Below are positions 25,387 to 34,882 of a DNA stretch of 46,164 nucleotides, piece after piece. Position numbers and translations under genes: made by a program. Source of the DNA: an uncultured Kangiellaceae bacterium (GTDB lineage: Bacteria > Pseudomonadota > Gammaproteobacteria > Enterobacterales > Kangiellaceae); NCBI GenBank assembly GCA_905479925.1, contig CAJQOL010000027.1, positions 1 through 46,164 of the forward strand, given 5' to 3'. Every line of letters starts with the position of its first letter. Position 1 is the first letter of the stretch. Under the pieces are notes generated by a model that ran no database searches, was not told where the DNA came from, and saw only the letters and a list, made by a program, of their open reading frames with translations.

Positions 25387-28300
25387 TTACTCTAAAACGC
25401 CTACTGTTAAGTTCGGCACCGCATTGTCTGGCCCGCTAACTTCAAACCGATAGGTACCAGCGTCAATGATCTCAATCGTCATGTTTGCACCTGAGCGAAC
25501 AAGAACCTTGCCTTCCGCGCCAATCTCTGTCGCTTCTTCGCCGCCTGTCGCTCCGAAGTCGACGGTAGACCAATCTTCTGATGCTACTTTAAATTCATAG
25601 CTACCAGGGTCTAAGGCTACGTCAACGGAATAGACCGAGTTTCCAAGGTACAACATTTCATCGTCAGTGCTCCAGCCGTTTAAGCTTCCCCGCAAATAGA
25701 CCTGAGTGGCGTCAAACATCTGTGTTTTGTGGACACCAAGCGTTGGCGCTGCAAGGTCCGAAGCGTCAAACAAGAAGGTGAACTCACCGGTCTCAAGAAA
25801 CTCCATGGTCATGTTCGCGCCGGAAACTCCCAACGACTCTACGACCCCTTCGGTTACACCCGAATCATCTTCACTCGATCCGAAGTCAACGGTACTCCAA
25901 TCTTCAGAAGCTATCTTAAACTCATAACTTTCAGCGCTAGTGATATCAAAGATGACTTGATACATGCCTCCACCCAGATAAGTCATCGGCGTGTCCGTAC
26001 TCCAGCCGTTCAAGCTGCCTCGCAGGTAAACCGTAGTGCCAACGAACGGTTCTTCGTTACGAACGAGTAGCGTCGGCCCTTCTGGGTCAAATGCATTTAG
26101 TTCGAATACATAAACACCATCAAGCGTCGGAGTAAATAACAGGTTGCCTGCAGCTCTTGCCAAACTCTTAACTTCGTTCTCCGTTACCTCGGCAACGTCA
26201 GAACCGAAATCAACAGTACTCCAGTCTTCTGATGCTATTTTGAAGTTATAGCTTGTATCAGCGGTCAATTCGATAGCCACTTGATAGATTCCATTGCCTT
26301 GATAGCTTAAATCATCCACCGCGCCCCATCCGTTCATATCTCCGCGAACAAATACTGTTGTATCGCCATAAGGAACAACATCGGGTGCACCGGCAGTTGC
26401 AAAAGCGGATAGCCCTTCTCCCTGCTCTTCACCTTGTGCTTTAACAAATACCGCTGTCGTGTAGGCTGGCACGGTAAAGGTTCCTGTTCCCGCGTCACCA
26501 TCTTCACTAAAGCTCGCCGACTGAACAACACCGTCTGAAGAACCTAATTGAGTCGCGTGTAATTGAAAGCCGCTCGCCGTTATAACGGTATGGCTTTGCT
26601 GCTCTGAGCTACCGTTTACCATAACAACAATTGCGTCATTTGCCGGGTCTAAGTCCTCAAGCCCAACGCCATCATCGATACTCATTACGATAACGCCAGT
26701 TGTTTGATTGGAACCGATGTTATGGAATCCAACTCGAGCCAACACATCTGCTTCGGTGGTCAGCCTGAACAATACACTATCGCGTCTTATGCTTAGGAAC
26801 TCCTTAAACACATTAGAGGCGAACATCACATCGCTACCACTGATTGCAGCATTCGGATTGCTTGAAAGACCATTAATTTGCTCCCAATCGCCCTGATTAT
26901 CCTGAGCCAATGGCAAGCCAACGTTCCAGTTGGTGGTTTGCATTGTAAAATCAACTCGGTTAAACCAGTCCCCTGAATCGTAGCTATTACGGTCCATTGA
27001 CTTAGATCGAATCATGTCGCCGCCCATTTGTAAAAACGGGATTCCTTGGCTCATTAATGGTATCGTCGCCGCGACGTTTTGAACTCTCACTCGGTCACTA
27101 AGTGACGTTCCAATATCAAGGTTATACTGTAATTGGTCCCACAAAGCTCGATCGTCATGCTTAGAAACATAGTTGATTACGTCAGCAGGGTCGAGCGCAT
27201 ACATGGCAGGATTAAAACTACTTCCTGTGCTTGCGGTATCCGAGCTGCTTTTTAGAACATAATTAGCAAGGGTACCGGCCATGCCTAGTCTAACGATGTC
27301 ATGGTCATTTAAATTACCATCTTCATTAAACAGCGCTCCGTTTCTAACACCCTCTCTTAATCGGTCATTAAATGTCGCTATTTCCGTTCCCGCTAGATTA
27401 AATTGAGTGGCACTTTCAAAACCGCGTCCATCGCGTGGCCAACCTTCACCGTAGAAATAAGTGTCCTCATCTATAGCCCGAACTGCTTCACGAGCCGCGG
27501 TCATTTGGTCGACTGAACCATGACTCATAATGTCGAACCGGAATCCGTCAATAGCGTATTGCTCTGCCCATTGAACTAAGGAATCAGACATAAATTTATC
27601 CATCATTCGATGCTCAAGAGCGGTATCACTACAGCAAGTCGAATTAAGGATACCCCCAGTCACAAGATCTAAGCTCTGGTAATAACCAGGAACCACTTTG
27701 TCTAATACTGAATTATCCCAAAGGCCTCCAGAATTGGTATGGTTATAGACCACATCCATATTAACTCTCAATCCAATATCATGGAGTCCTTTTATCATTG
27801 AACGTAATTCAAGAATTCGAGACACTCCATCGGGATTAGACGCATAGATTCCATCGGGCGCATTGAAGTGTTTCGGATCGTAACCCCAGTTAAATGAATC
27901 ATAACCTCTCATTGAATTGACCAGTGCTTGAGCTTCAACCGAGAAAGGCAGATAGCTTTCTAAAACTGATAATAACGTCGCACTGTCTTCTTCCTCTCCA
28001 CAAACAGGTGCTTCTTCGTTTAATGCGCATAAATCTGCAACGGTATCAGTAATGTCAACAATACTGGCAGAGTCTTCGCCTATACTTGCAATGTCATTAA
28101 TTGGAAGCAATTGAAAATGAGTTAGGCCACTTGCTACTAAATTAGCCAGGTGAGTCATTGGAGCTGACTCCATTTCTGTAAATGCTAGGTACTTGCCGCG
28201 ATTAGCTTCGCTAGTACTTTCGTCGAGTACACTAAAATCTCTAACATGGCCTTCGTAAATAACCGCGTCTTCAGGATTTGTAATAACGGCGATTGTTTGT

Positions 28301-29730
28301 TCGTCCCAACCTTCTGGTTTTAAATCAGCATCCATAAGATTAACAAATTGCGAATAAACACCGTTGGTCGACAAACTCACCGCGTAGGGATCTGATGACT
28401 CTATGACTTCAATCGCGTTATTTTGAGAATGATATAGCGTTAATTCGTAGCGGTAGAACTGGCGGTCTAAACTCGAATCACCAACAAAACTCCAAATGCC
28501 AGTCGCCGAATCTTCATTCATAGGATTTGAACTAACTAGGTTTTTATCTGCATCATAAATATTAAGAGCAACGTTTTGCGCTGTAGGAGCCCATAGATTG
28601 GCAGTAATCGTATCACCATCATAAACAGCACCTAAGGCAGCTTCATCTGCATCCGCCTCACCCTTGGTATATAAATCATCCAGCACTTTTGCAGCTTGCA
28701 CGTATGTCGCAACAATTGCATTGCCGTCACTATCGTAACCTGCCATAACCAGTTCATTCTTGAGAATAGCTTTGACTTCTTCACTACTATTTTCGATGGT
28801 AAAGGCTGGCCAATCAGCGGTTAATGGAAAACTATCTTGTTGCTCTTGGGTTTGCGTGGTAGTCAATAATGATACCGCCGTACCATTAACTTGGTTATCA
28901 AGATCAGCCTCGATGCCTGCAGTTGACGAATGATGAAGTCTTGCTTCAGCAACCGACTCTAGGTCAACGTTCCAAACATTTGTATTGGTATCAATCCAAT
29001 GCGCTGCGGCGTCTTCTATAGAAAGCGGTTGCGGACCAAGTTCAGTAATCGGAAATTCAAGTGGAGATTCGAAACCTGAAATCGTCCAGTTCATTCTGAC
29101 AAAAGTTTCATCATCTTGAACAAGGTTCATCTGTTTGTCCCCACCACCCATTTCTTTACCAGCATCGTCGGTACCAATATGAATGATGAAGTTACCGCAG
29201 TCACTATGTCCTTCTTTTAGTTTTACAATCCAATAAGCACCGTAATTAGGGTCAATGCCGTCATACACATGTTCTGACCCCCAACTTGAGGAATCAAAGG
29301 GTGACGCGTAGGCATCACATTGATCGTTGTTCCATGTATGGAGCACATAACCGTTGTAGGAAGGATCATTAGGTTCGTTAGTAGCTCCTCGGTTAGCTCT
29401 GTTGTAGTAAAGAACCGCTTCATCATCAGCCGGAAAAACACTCGCTACTGGTGCATTTGGATCGGCACCAACAACACAAGCATCGTTAAATGCGTTTGGT
29501 ACTAATGGAGCAACACATGAGATTGCTGTAGGTTCTACACAGCTTGTTCCAGCCGCATCGACGACTAACGGCGCGGAGCAGGTTAACAGCTCCTCCCCTT
29601 TGTCTACAGACTCACCACTACAACCGATGAGTGTAATGGATAAAACCACAAACGCTATCAAGTTACTTAATAACGTACTACCAAACTTTGTTGGTGATTG
29701 ACTAAACTTTATTTTTGAATGACTAAGCAT
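25387..29730 (-). CDS. Lipoprotein pullulanase-type enzyme (GH13) with three C-terminal repeat modules
   Basis: About 1447 residues from ATG 29730, which has GGAG 6 bases upstream; the ATG at 29742 lacks a site. Lipobox LIGC (Cys37). Then two short Cys-containing repeats (CSAPLVVDA, CVAPLVPNA), a CBM41/PUD-like starch-binding domain (about 95-230), an N-terminal linker domain, a CBM48-like domain (about 365-460) and the GH13 barrel: FNWGYDP (613-619; the usual pullulanase motif is YNWGYDP), MDVVYNHT, DGFRFDIM with Asp733, YGEGW with Glu762, and SKHDDRALWD with Asp859. After the C-terminal beta domain come three homologous modules of about 100 residues. The enzyme should cut alpha-1,6 branches of pullulan, amylopectin or glycogen at the cell surface or in the periplasm. 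It lies 47 bases after the TonB receptor gene, in one operon. Confidence 0.93.
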   Translation of the reverse strand: MLSHSKIKFSQSPTKFGSTLLSNLIAFVVLSITLIGCSGESVDKGEELLTCSAPLVVDAAGTSCVEPTAISCVAPLVPNAFNDACVVGADPNAPVASVFPADDEAVLYYNRANRGATNEPNDPSYNGYVLHTWNNDQCDAYASPFDSSSWGSEHVYDGIDPNYGAYWIVKLKEGHSDCGNFIIHIGTDDAGKEMGGGDKQMNLVQDDETFVRMNWTISGFESPLEFPITELGPQPLSIEDAAAHWIDTNTNVWNVDLESVAEARLHHSSTAGIEADLDNQVNGTAVSLLTTTQTQEQQDSFPLTADWPAFTIENSSEEVKAILKNELVMAGYDSDGNAIVATYVQAAKVLDDLYTKGEADADEAALGAVYDGDTITANLWAPTAQNVALNIYDADKNLVSSNPMNEDSATGIWSFVGDSSLDRQFYRYELTLYHSQNNAIEVIESSDPYAVSLSTNGVYSQFVNLMDADLKPEGWDEQTIAVITNPEDAVIYEGHVRDFSVLDESTSEANRGKYLAFTEMESAPMTHLANLVASGLTHFQLLPINDIASIGEDSASIVDITDTVADLCALNEEAPVCGEEEDSATLLSVLESYLPFSVEAQALVNSMRGYDSFNWGYDPKHFNAPDGIYASNPDGVSRILELRSMIKGLHDIGLRVNMDVVYNHTNSGGLWDNSVLDKVVPGYYQSLDLVTGGILNSTCCSDTALEHRMMDKFMSDSLVQWAEQYAIDGFRFDIMSHGSVDQMTAAREAVRAIDEDTYFYGEGWPRDGRGFESATQFNLAGTEIATFNDRLREGVRNGALFNEDGNLNDHDIVRLGMAGTLANYVLKSSSDTASTGSSFNPAMYALDPADVINYVSKHDDRALWDQLQYNLDIGTSLSDRVRVQNVAATIPLMSQGIPFLQMGGDMIRSKSMDRNSYDSGDWFNRVDFTMQTTNWNVGLPLAQDNQGDWEQINGLSSNPNAAISGSDVMFASNVFKEFLSIRRDSVLFRLTTEADVLARVGFHNIGSNQTTGVIVMSIDDGVGLEDLDPANDAIVVMVNGSSEQQSHTVITASGFQLHATQLGSSDGVVQSASFSEDGDAGTGTFTVPAYTTAVFVKAQGEEQGEGLSAFATAGAPDVVPYGDTTVFVRGDMNGWGAVDDLSYQGNGIYQVAIELTADTSYNFKIASEDWSTVDFGSDVAEVTENEVKSLARAAGNLLFTPTLDGVYVFELNAFDPEGPTLLVRNEEPFVGTTVYLRGSLNGWSTDTPMTYLGGGMYQVIFDITSAESYEFKIASEDWSTVDFGSSEDDSGVTEGVVESLGVSGANMTMEFLETGEFTFLFDASDLAAPTLGVHKTQMFDATQVYLRGSLNGWSTDDEMLYLGNSVYSVDVALDPGSYEFKVASEDWSTVDFGATGGEEATEIGAEGKVLVRSGANMTIEIIDAGTYRFEVSGPDNAVPNLTVGVLE
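25405..26367 (-). repeat. Three tandem ~100-codon modules inside the pullulanase gene
   Basis: Modules at 26059-26367, 25732-26040 and 25405-25710 share the pattern VYLRGSLNGW, then Y.G.G.YQV, then Y.FKIASEDWSTVDFG. The FKIASEDWSTVDFG core is identical in modules 1 and 2 and differs by one residue (Val for Ile) in module 3. The DNA is also close, pointing to recent duplication. They resemble E-set/starch-binding modules found at the ends of other bacterial amylases; binding is inferred. Confidence 0.85.
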
Positions 29731-29801
29731 CGTTAGCTCCATCTTTATTGTTGTTTCTTAAATTTCGAGTGTTAAATTAATCAGTAGCAAGCTAACCTTG
29801 A

Positions 29802-32777
29802 CTACATTTTGTAATTAACCCCTAAGAAATATTGTCGACCGAAAAATTGCAATGTGCCCGTCTGTGACTCTTGTCCAAAGAAGCTTTTTGTAGGCTCGTC
29901 AGTAATATTAATTGCCTGAAACATAACACTTAGGTGGTCATCGAAGTTATAGGAAAACTGATAATCAAAAACCGTTTCTCCGTCAAAAAATGTTTGTTGC
30001 TCATCGACCGCAAATTGAGAGGAAACAAACTTCGATCGGTGTCGCATGTTTATACGAGTATCGATATCTTCGTTACCCCAAAAGAGAGCTGCATTTAAGA
30101 CATTTTCTGACAAACCTGGAAAGGTTGTCTCCACGGTAGGTCCCGGCAGATCACTGGTTGTTAGTCCAGCAATTGCATCGATTTTACTTTCTGTATAGGC
30201 ATAACTACCGGAGACTCCAAGCCCTGACCAGAATTCTGGCAAGTTGGTAAATACTTGTGTATAAGCCAACTCGATTCCTCTAAAGTAACCACCATTGGCG
30301 TTATTAACTGATGTTGTAAAACTACCATCAACGGCTGCTAGCGGCGGATTGCTGTCAGGATTATTTGGCTCAAATCCAGGTACATATTCCGGAAGACTGA
30401 TGCCATTCGCTGCAAAGTCATAATTGTTGTCGGTGAAAGTTTGAACGAAGTTCTTCAGTTCTTTATGGAAAAAAGCGACAACAAAAGCGCCCTCAGTTTC
30501 ATCAAAATAATATTCATAAGATAAGTCATACTGGTCCGCTAGAAACGGCTTTAATCTCGGACTGTTCGTGCTAGATGCATGGGCTTCACCATCATCTTGG
30601 TCGTAAGTAATTGAAGTGTCCGATGCGAGGCGATTAATCTGACTTCTTGCCATAACTCTAGCAGCCGCAAAACGTATCTGACTATTGTCCGTTATCTTAA
30701 AGTTAAGATTTAACTGCGGTAAGTAATCCGTATAACTAATACCATCTACCCCCGGAGCGTATTCAGAATTAACTAAGCCCGTTTCATCAATGATGTTCTG
30801 AGCTCCTAGGGTTACGTCCCCACCGACATTTACAAGCGTTGAGGCGCGTTGGTCAGTATTGACCACTCTTAAGCCTAAGTTACCACTTAGAGGTATATCA
30901 TTTACCTCGGTATCAATATTAGCAACAAAATAGCTGGACGTGACATCTTCCCAAACATCTCCACTTTGTTTAACAGACCAATCATAACGATTGTTTATCA
31001 CGCCATTTGAATCTGCACCCCAGGTTGTAACTGGCTGTGGTACACCACCAGGGAACCATGCATCAAGTGCAGCGTTATAATCAATTGCTAAGTAGCTAGG
31101 GAAACCTGAGAAGGCTCCATCAAAGTCGACGACATTAACCATATTATTGGTGAGTCTTAGCGGTGGCTCACTAGAAGAAAAACTATTGTCTGAGCCATAC
31201 TCAAAAACTGAACGTTGATTTCTATATTGTCTTTCTGAATATCTAAAACCAACTTCAAGACTGCTCAAAAAGTTATTATCTCTGAACTCGTAAATACCAT
31301 CAAAGCGCGCAGCGTTTAATGCATCTTCAAATTGATAAGGGTACACACCATACTTGCTAAGCATTACCCGGTTGATATCGGTAAAGTTTTGGTTAAACCC
31401 GACGTCCGGTAAATTTAATCCATTTAATCGATAGGATATAGCGACGTCATTGTCAAATACTGGAGTGGCGGCATTGGCATCTTCGGCGACTAGCGACCAT
31501 AACAATCCATTTCTGAAATCACTGGTTGCGGCTGATCGAGAAAGATCGCCGGTAAGTGTGAATTGATCAGTAAGATCCCATTTAGCATTGATACCAAACG
31601 CCTCTGAATCGTCAACTTTAACATTGTTATCATTAACGATTTCAACACGGGTATTGCCCCCTATTCTCGCGCGATTAAGGTTCGCACCAATCACCGCATT
31701 ATCATCAAGAATAGGATTGTTTATTAGCGCGGTTCCAGCATCAAATTTAACACGGAAACCACGAGCAAAAGCTTGTTCGTCGAATTTTGAAATAAACGCA
31801 TCGGCCTTTAATGAAAATGTAGAAGACGGGATCCATTCTAACGCTGCGATGTAGCCGTTTCGAGTGGTCTCACCACCTTTATGTTGCATTTCAAAACCTT
31901 CGCTCAAGAATTCTGCTGAAGGGTTATCATCTGGTCCACCGGTATCTCCTGCTAAACCATCGACATCGCGTCGTTGATTGTAAGCAAAGCCGATAAATTG
32001 CGTAGCGACACTAGGTTGGAATAATCGTGCATAACCTAAAGCAACCCCTAAGGTATCGTCTGCAAATTTGCCTTGATAAGAGATACTAAAACGGTTTCCT
32101 GATTCCTCGGCGTCATAGATTTCGCCGGCGCGGTCATTGTACATACCGCGACCATTAACACTAAAGGTATGTTGATTTCTATTACTCAAAGGGCTCGCGG
32201 TTTTCAAGTCAACGGAACCGGCAACACCACCTTCTATTAAAGATGCCTTTTGAGATTTATAAACCGTCGCGCCTGAAATTAGTTCGGAAGGATATTGTGC
32301 GAACTCGACACTTCGACTTCCGCTAGTTGCGACTTGCTCTCGACCATTTAGCGTTGTATGAACAAAAATTCCAGATAGTCCTCGTATGTTAATTTCAGAC
32401 GCTTTTCCTCCGGTACGAATCGCCGAAATACCGGGTAATCGAGTTAACGCATCCGCGATTGACACGTCGGGAAGAGAGCCTAAGTCATCAGCACTAACTT
32501 GCTCTGTCACAGCATCAGCTGCTCGCTTTTCATCGATTGAACGTAACAAGCTGCCGCGATAACCGGTTACAACCACAACTTGTGAATCGTCCTCTGTACT
32601 AGTCGAATTAGCATCGGTATCGGTATTTACTTGGTTCTCAGTTTGTTCTACCTGTTGCTCGTCGGCGGTGTCGTTTGACGCCTCTTCAGCAGCAATTGCC
32701 GTAGCTGAAATTCCAGCAGCAAAAAGCGCCATGGTGATCAAACTTGGTTTAAAGATTCCAACCTTCGCTTTTGTCAT
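29802..32777 (-). CDS. TonB-dependent receptor, predicted maltodextrin uptake
   Basis: About 991 residues from ATG 32777, chosen because GGGAG lies 8 bases upstream; an in-frame ATG at 32792 lies before that site. The signal peptide ends ATAIAA/EEAS. An acidic Gln/Asn/Thr linker precedes the plug, which starts VVVVTGYRGSLLRSIDEKR and contains DALTRLPGISAIRTGGKAS, IRGLSGIFVHTTLNGRE and GGVAGSVDLKTA; this is the large Xanthomonas/Caulobacter type (TIGR01782). The beta-barrel fills the rest and ends FGRQYFLGVNYKM. From family and context (pullulanase in the same operon, operator shared with other starch genes) it likely imports maltodextrins, using TonB-ExbBD energy. Substrate is inferred, not seen. 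Confidence 0.93.
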   Translation of the reverse strand: MTKAKVGIFKPSLITMALFAAGISATAIAAEEASNDTADEQQVEQTENQVNTDTDANSTSTEDDSQVVVVTGYRGSLLRSIDEKRAADAVTEQVSADDLGSLPDVSIADALTRLPGISAIRTGGKASEINIRGLSGIFVHTTLNGREQVATSGSRSVEFAQYPSELISGATVYKSQKASLIEGGVAGSVDLKTASPLSNRNQHTFSVNGRGMYNDRAGEIYDAEESGNRFSISYQGKFADDTLGVALGYARLFQPSVATQFIGFAYNQRRDVDGLAGDTGGPDDNPSAEFLSEGFEMQHKGGETTRNGYIAALEWIPSSTFSLKADAFISKFDEQAFARGFRVKFDAGTALINNPILDDNAVIGANLNRARIGGNTRVEIVNDNNVKVDDSEAFGINAKWDLTDQFTLTGDLSRSAATSDFRNGLLWSLVAEDANAATPVFDNDVAISYRLNGLNLPDVGFNQNFTDINRVMLSKYGVYPYQFEDALNAARFDGIYEFRDNNFLSSLEVGFRYSERQYRNQRSVFEYGSDNSFSSSEPPLRLTNNMVNVVDFDGAFSGFPSYLAIDYNAALDAWFPGGVPQPVTTWGADSNGVINNRYDWSVKQSGDVWEDVTSSYFVANIDTEVNDIPLSGNLGLRVVNTDQRASTLVNVGGDVTLGAQNIIDETGLVNSEYAPGVDGISYTDYLPQLNLNFKITDNSQIRFAAARVMARSQINRLASDTSITYDQDDGEAHASSTNSPRLKPFLADQYDLSYEYYFDETEGAFVVAFFHKELKNFVQTFTDNNYDFAANGISLPEYVPGFEPNNPDSNPPLAAVDGSFTTSVNNANGGYFRGIELAYTQVFTNLPEFWSGLGVSGSYAYTESKIDAIAGLTTSDLPGPTVETTFPGLSENVLNAALFWGNEDIDTRINMRHRSKFVSSQFAVDEQQTFFDGETVFDYQFSYNFDDHLSVMFQAINITDEPTKSFFGQESQTGTLQFFGRQYFLGVNYKM

Positions 32778-32937
32778 CGAATGTACTCCCATACAAAGTG
32801 TTATGTATTTCTATTTTGTTTTTATGTCTACTTAACTTTTTTATATTTTCACAGTGCACCAAAAACTCTATGCACTGCTTTTGCAAAAATAGAACTAACA
32901 ATTTCAAAGTTCGTTAGTGCTAAAAAATATTCCATGC

Positions 32938-32976
32938 GTCTGTTAGACGATTCCCCATAATAATCAGGTCTGTTAG
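32938..32976 (-). promoter_or_regulatory. Direct repeat CTAACAGAC, two copies 30 bases apart
   Basis: GTCTGTTAG occurs at 32938-32946 and 32968-32976 on the plus strand (CTAACAGAC in the sense of the TonB receptor gene), start to start 30 bases, about three DNA turns. The left copy lies within a small inverted repeat CGTCT-GTT-AGACG (32937-32949). A third copy of the core TAACAGAC lies at 34953, upstream of the MFS gene, in the same orientation relative to transcription. It may be a second regulator's site or leader-RNA element. Confidence 0.4.
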
Positions 32977-32977
32977 C

Positions 32978-33006
32978 TAAATACAATCTTGTGCATACGT
33001 ATTCAA
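32978..33006 (-). promoter_or_regulatory. Candidate promoter of TonB receptor-pullulanase operon
   Basis: On the minus strand TTGAAT (33006-33001) and TATTTA (32983-32978) are 17 bases apart. The -35 box overlaps the end of the LacI-type operator at 32992, which would allow direct repression. The -10 box is weak, so confidence is low. Confidence 0.35.
32992..33005. promoter_or_regulatory. LacI-family operator upstream of TonB receptor operon
   Basis: TGCATACGTATTCA, identical over 15 bases (with the following A) to the site at 16653. It lies between the stop of the GH13_23 gene (33039) and the receptor start, about 215 bases upstream of the latter, so it most simply serves the receptor and pullulanase. 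Confidence 0.75.
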
Positions 33007-33038
33007 GACCTTACTATCTCATTTCTTTAACTGCTTTC

Positions 33039-34664
33039 TTATTCGCTCTGAAAAACCAAACAACCGTAGGACGGTAGTTGAAAGCGCCCATTTTCATAGC
33101 TCCCCGAGTTCAAACCGTGGTCCTTTATTTCTTTGATACTAGCTAACTCTTTAAGATCGAAAAACTGTTCTTTGGCTGACAAGTTATAGAAGAAGAAAAG
33201 CGTCTGCGAATCATCAAAACGCTTAAATGCCAATACCGGTTCTGGCGTGTCAATAAAACTAATTTCACCACTTATTACCGCCGACTGTGTGCTTCGCCAT
33301 CGAAGGAAGTTGATATAGCTATTGAGTACCGAGCCACTGTCCTTCAATTGGCAATCGACGTTTTTTTCTAGGTGATTTTTTGCCACGGGTAACCACGGCT
33401 CTCCCGTTGAAAAACCTGAATTATCTTGATCGCAATGCCAAGGTATAGGGGTTCTGCAGCCATCTCTTCCTTTGTAGGTAGGCCAGAAATTAATTCCATA
33501 GGGATCTTGTAACTCGTCAAACGCCAGCTCCGCTTCACATAGCCCCAATTCTTCGCCCTGGTAACTACAAATACTGCCTCTAAGGGTAGCAAGCACAGCA
33601 TTAAATAATTTTGCTTTATTTGGCTGGTGGTCCTCGGGATTCCAACGGCTCATTACCCGCTTAACATCATGGTTACTAATCGCCCAACACGGCCAACCAT
33701 CGGTCATTTGTTGTTCTAGTTTTTCTACCGTTTCTCGAATATAGCTTGCGGAAAATTCGTCCGTGAGCAATTCAAAACTGTAACCCATATGAAGTCTATT
33801 ATTACCACTGGTATATTCTGCCATTGTTGCCAGAGAGTCCTCCGACGAAATTTCTCCTAGAGCGGCTGACCCAGGATATCGGTCTAAAAGCTGTCGAATC
33901 TGTTGCATAAACGCCAGGTTTTCTGGCTGGGTATTGTTATAGTGATGAAATTGGAACGCGTAAGGATTATCTTCACTAAAGCCTCTGCCTAACCTTTTCT
34001 CCGCTGGTTTTGCAGGATTGTCCCTTAGTGCTTGATCGTGGTAGCAGAAGTTGATGGCATCCAAGCGAAAGCCATCTACTCCGCGCTTTAGCCAGAACTC
34101 AATATTATCTAAAGTGGCAGTTCTCACATCTTTATTATGAAAATTTAGGTCCGGCTGGCTTGATAAGAAATTATGCAGGTAATACTGTTTGCGTCGAGGC
34201 TCCCATTGCCATGCACCACCGCCAAAAATGGATAACCAATTATTTGGGGGGGTACCGTCAGCTTTAGCATCGGCCCATACATACCAATCGGCTTTGTCGT
34301 TAAGGGTATCTTGTCGACTCTCAACAAACCATTGATGCTGATTAGATGTGTGGCTTAGAACCTGGTCGATAATCACTTTGATGCCAAGCGAATGTGCTTT
34401 TGCAATAAGCCTGTCAAAATCTTCCAAGGAGCCAAATATAGGATCTACCGCCCTATAATCACTAATATCATAGCCAAAATCCTTCATCGGAGACTTAAAG
34501 AACGGAGAAATCCAAATGGCATCAACGCCTAGACTAGCGATATAGTCGAGCTTTTCGATTATACCCGGCAGATCACCGATGCCGTCGCCGTTAGTATCCT
34601 TAAGGCTTCTTGGATATATTTGGTAAATAATGGCTCCGCGCCACCATAACTGTTGATTCATCAA
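33039..34664 (-). CDS. Cytoplasmic alpha-glucosidase, GH13 (subfamily 23-like)
   Basis: 541 residues, no signal peptide, start after AAGG spaced 7. It begins WWRGAIIYQIYPRSLKD followed by the calcium-loop type DTNGDGIGD (23-31). GH13 regions: IDQVLSHTS (99-107), GFRLDAINF with nucleophile Asp202, LGEISSE with acid Glu271, SNHDVKR with Asp333. Together with QPDLNFHN these are typical of GH13_23 exo-alpha-glucosidases such as the Halomonas HaG enzyme, whose catalytic residues, as I recall, fall at the same numbers. It should release glucose from maltose and short oligosaccharides in the cytoplasm. It diverges from the MFS transporter, with two operators in the gap, which fits a final step of sugar use. 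Confidence 0.93.
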   Translation of the reverse strand: MMNQQLWWRGAIIYQIYPRSLKDTNGDGIGDLPGIIEKLDYIASLGVDAIWISPFFKSPMKDFGYDISDYRAVDPIFGSLEDFDRLIAKAHSLGIKVIIDQVLSHTSNQHQWFVESRQDTLNDKADWYVWADAKADGTPPNNWLSIFGGGAWQWEPRRKQYYLHNFLSSQPDLNFHNKDVRTATLDNIEFWLKRGVDGFRLDAINFCYHDQALRDNPAKPAEKRLGRGFSEDNPYAFQFHHYNNTQPENLAFMQQIRQLLDRYPGSAALGEISSEDSLATMAEYTSGNNRLHMGYSFELLTDEFSASYIRETVEKLEQQMTDGWPCWAISNHDVKRVMSRWNPEDHQPNKAKLFNAVLATLRGSICSYQGEELGLCEAELAFDELQDPYGINFWPTYKGRDGCRTPIPWHCDQDNSGFSTGEPWLPVAKNHLEKNVDCQLKDSGSVLNSYINFLRWRSTQSAVISGEISFIDTPEPVLAFKRFDDSQTLFFFYNLSAKEQFFDLKELASIKEIKDHGLNSGSYENGRFQLPSYGCLVFQSE

Positions 34665-34829
34665 ACAACCTTATCATTCTTATCTGACTCAACTAGAGTC
34701 GGTTAGCTGAATATATCTGCTGCATAAGAGAGCTATTGCCGAGTATTGACGAGTACTACCTCGAACAAGTAACCCCTTTCAAGCGCTTTGAACGAGAGTA
34801 CGTTAATTGAAATACAGAGATCAATTGTC

Positions 34830-34843
34830 TGCATACGTATGCA
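34830..34843. promoter_or_regulatory. LacI-family operator, perfect palindrome
   Basis: TGCATACGTATGCA, a perfect 14-base palindrome with central CG, the best copy of the locus operator. It lies 166 bases before the GH13_23 glucosidase start and 238 before the MFS start. Confidence 0.8.
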
Positions 34844-34868
34844 TAACAATGATCCTGAAAATTAACGA

Positions 34869-34882
34869 TGCATACGTATGTA
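34869..34882. promoter_or_regulatory. LacI-family operator, second copy
   Basis: TGCATACGTATGTA, one base away from the perfect palindrome, centred 39 bases from the copy at 34830. Paired operators in a divergent gap suggest cooperative binding or separate control of each direction. Confidence 0.78.
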
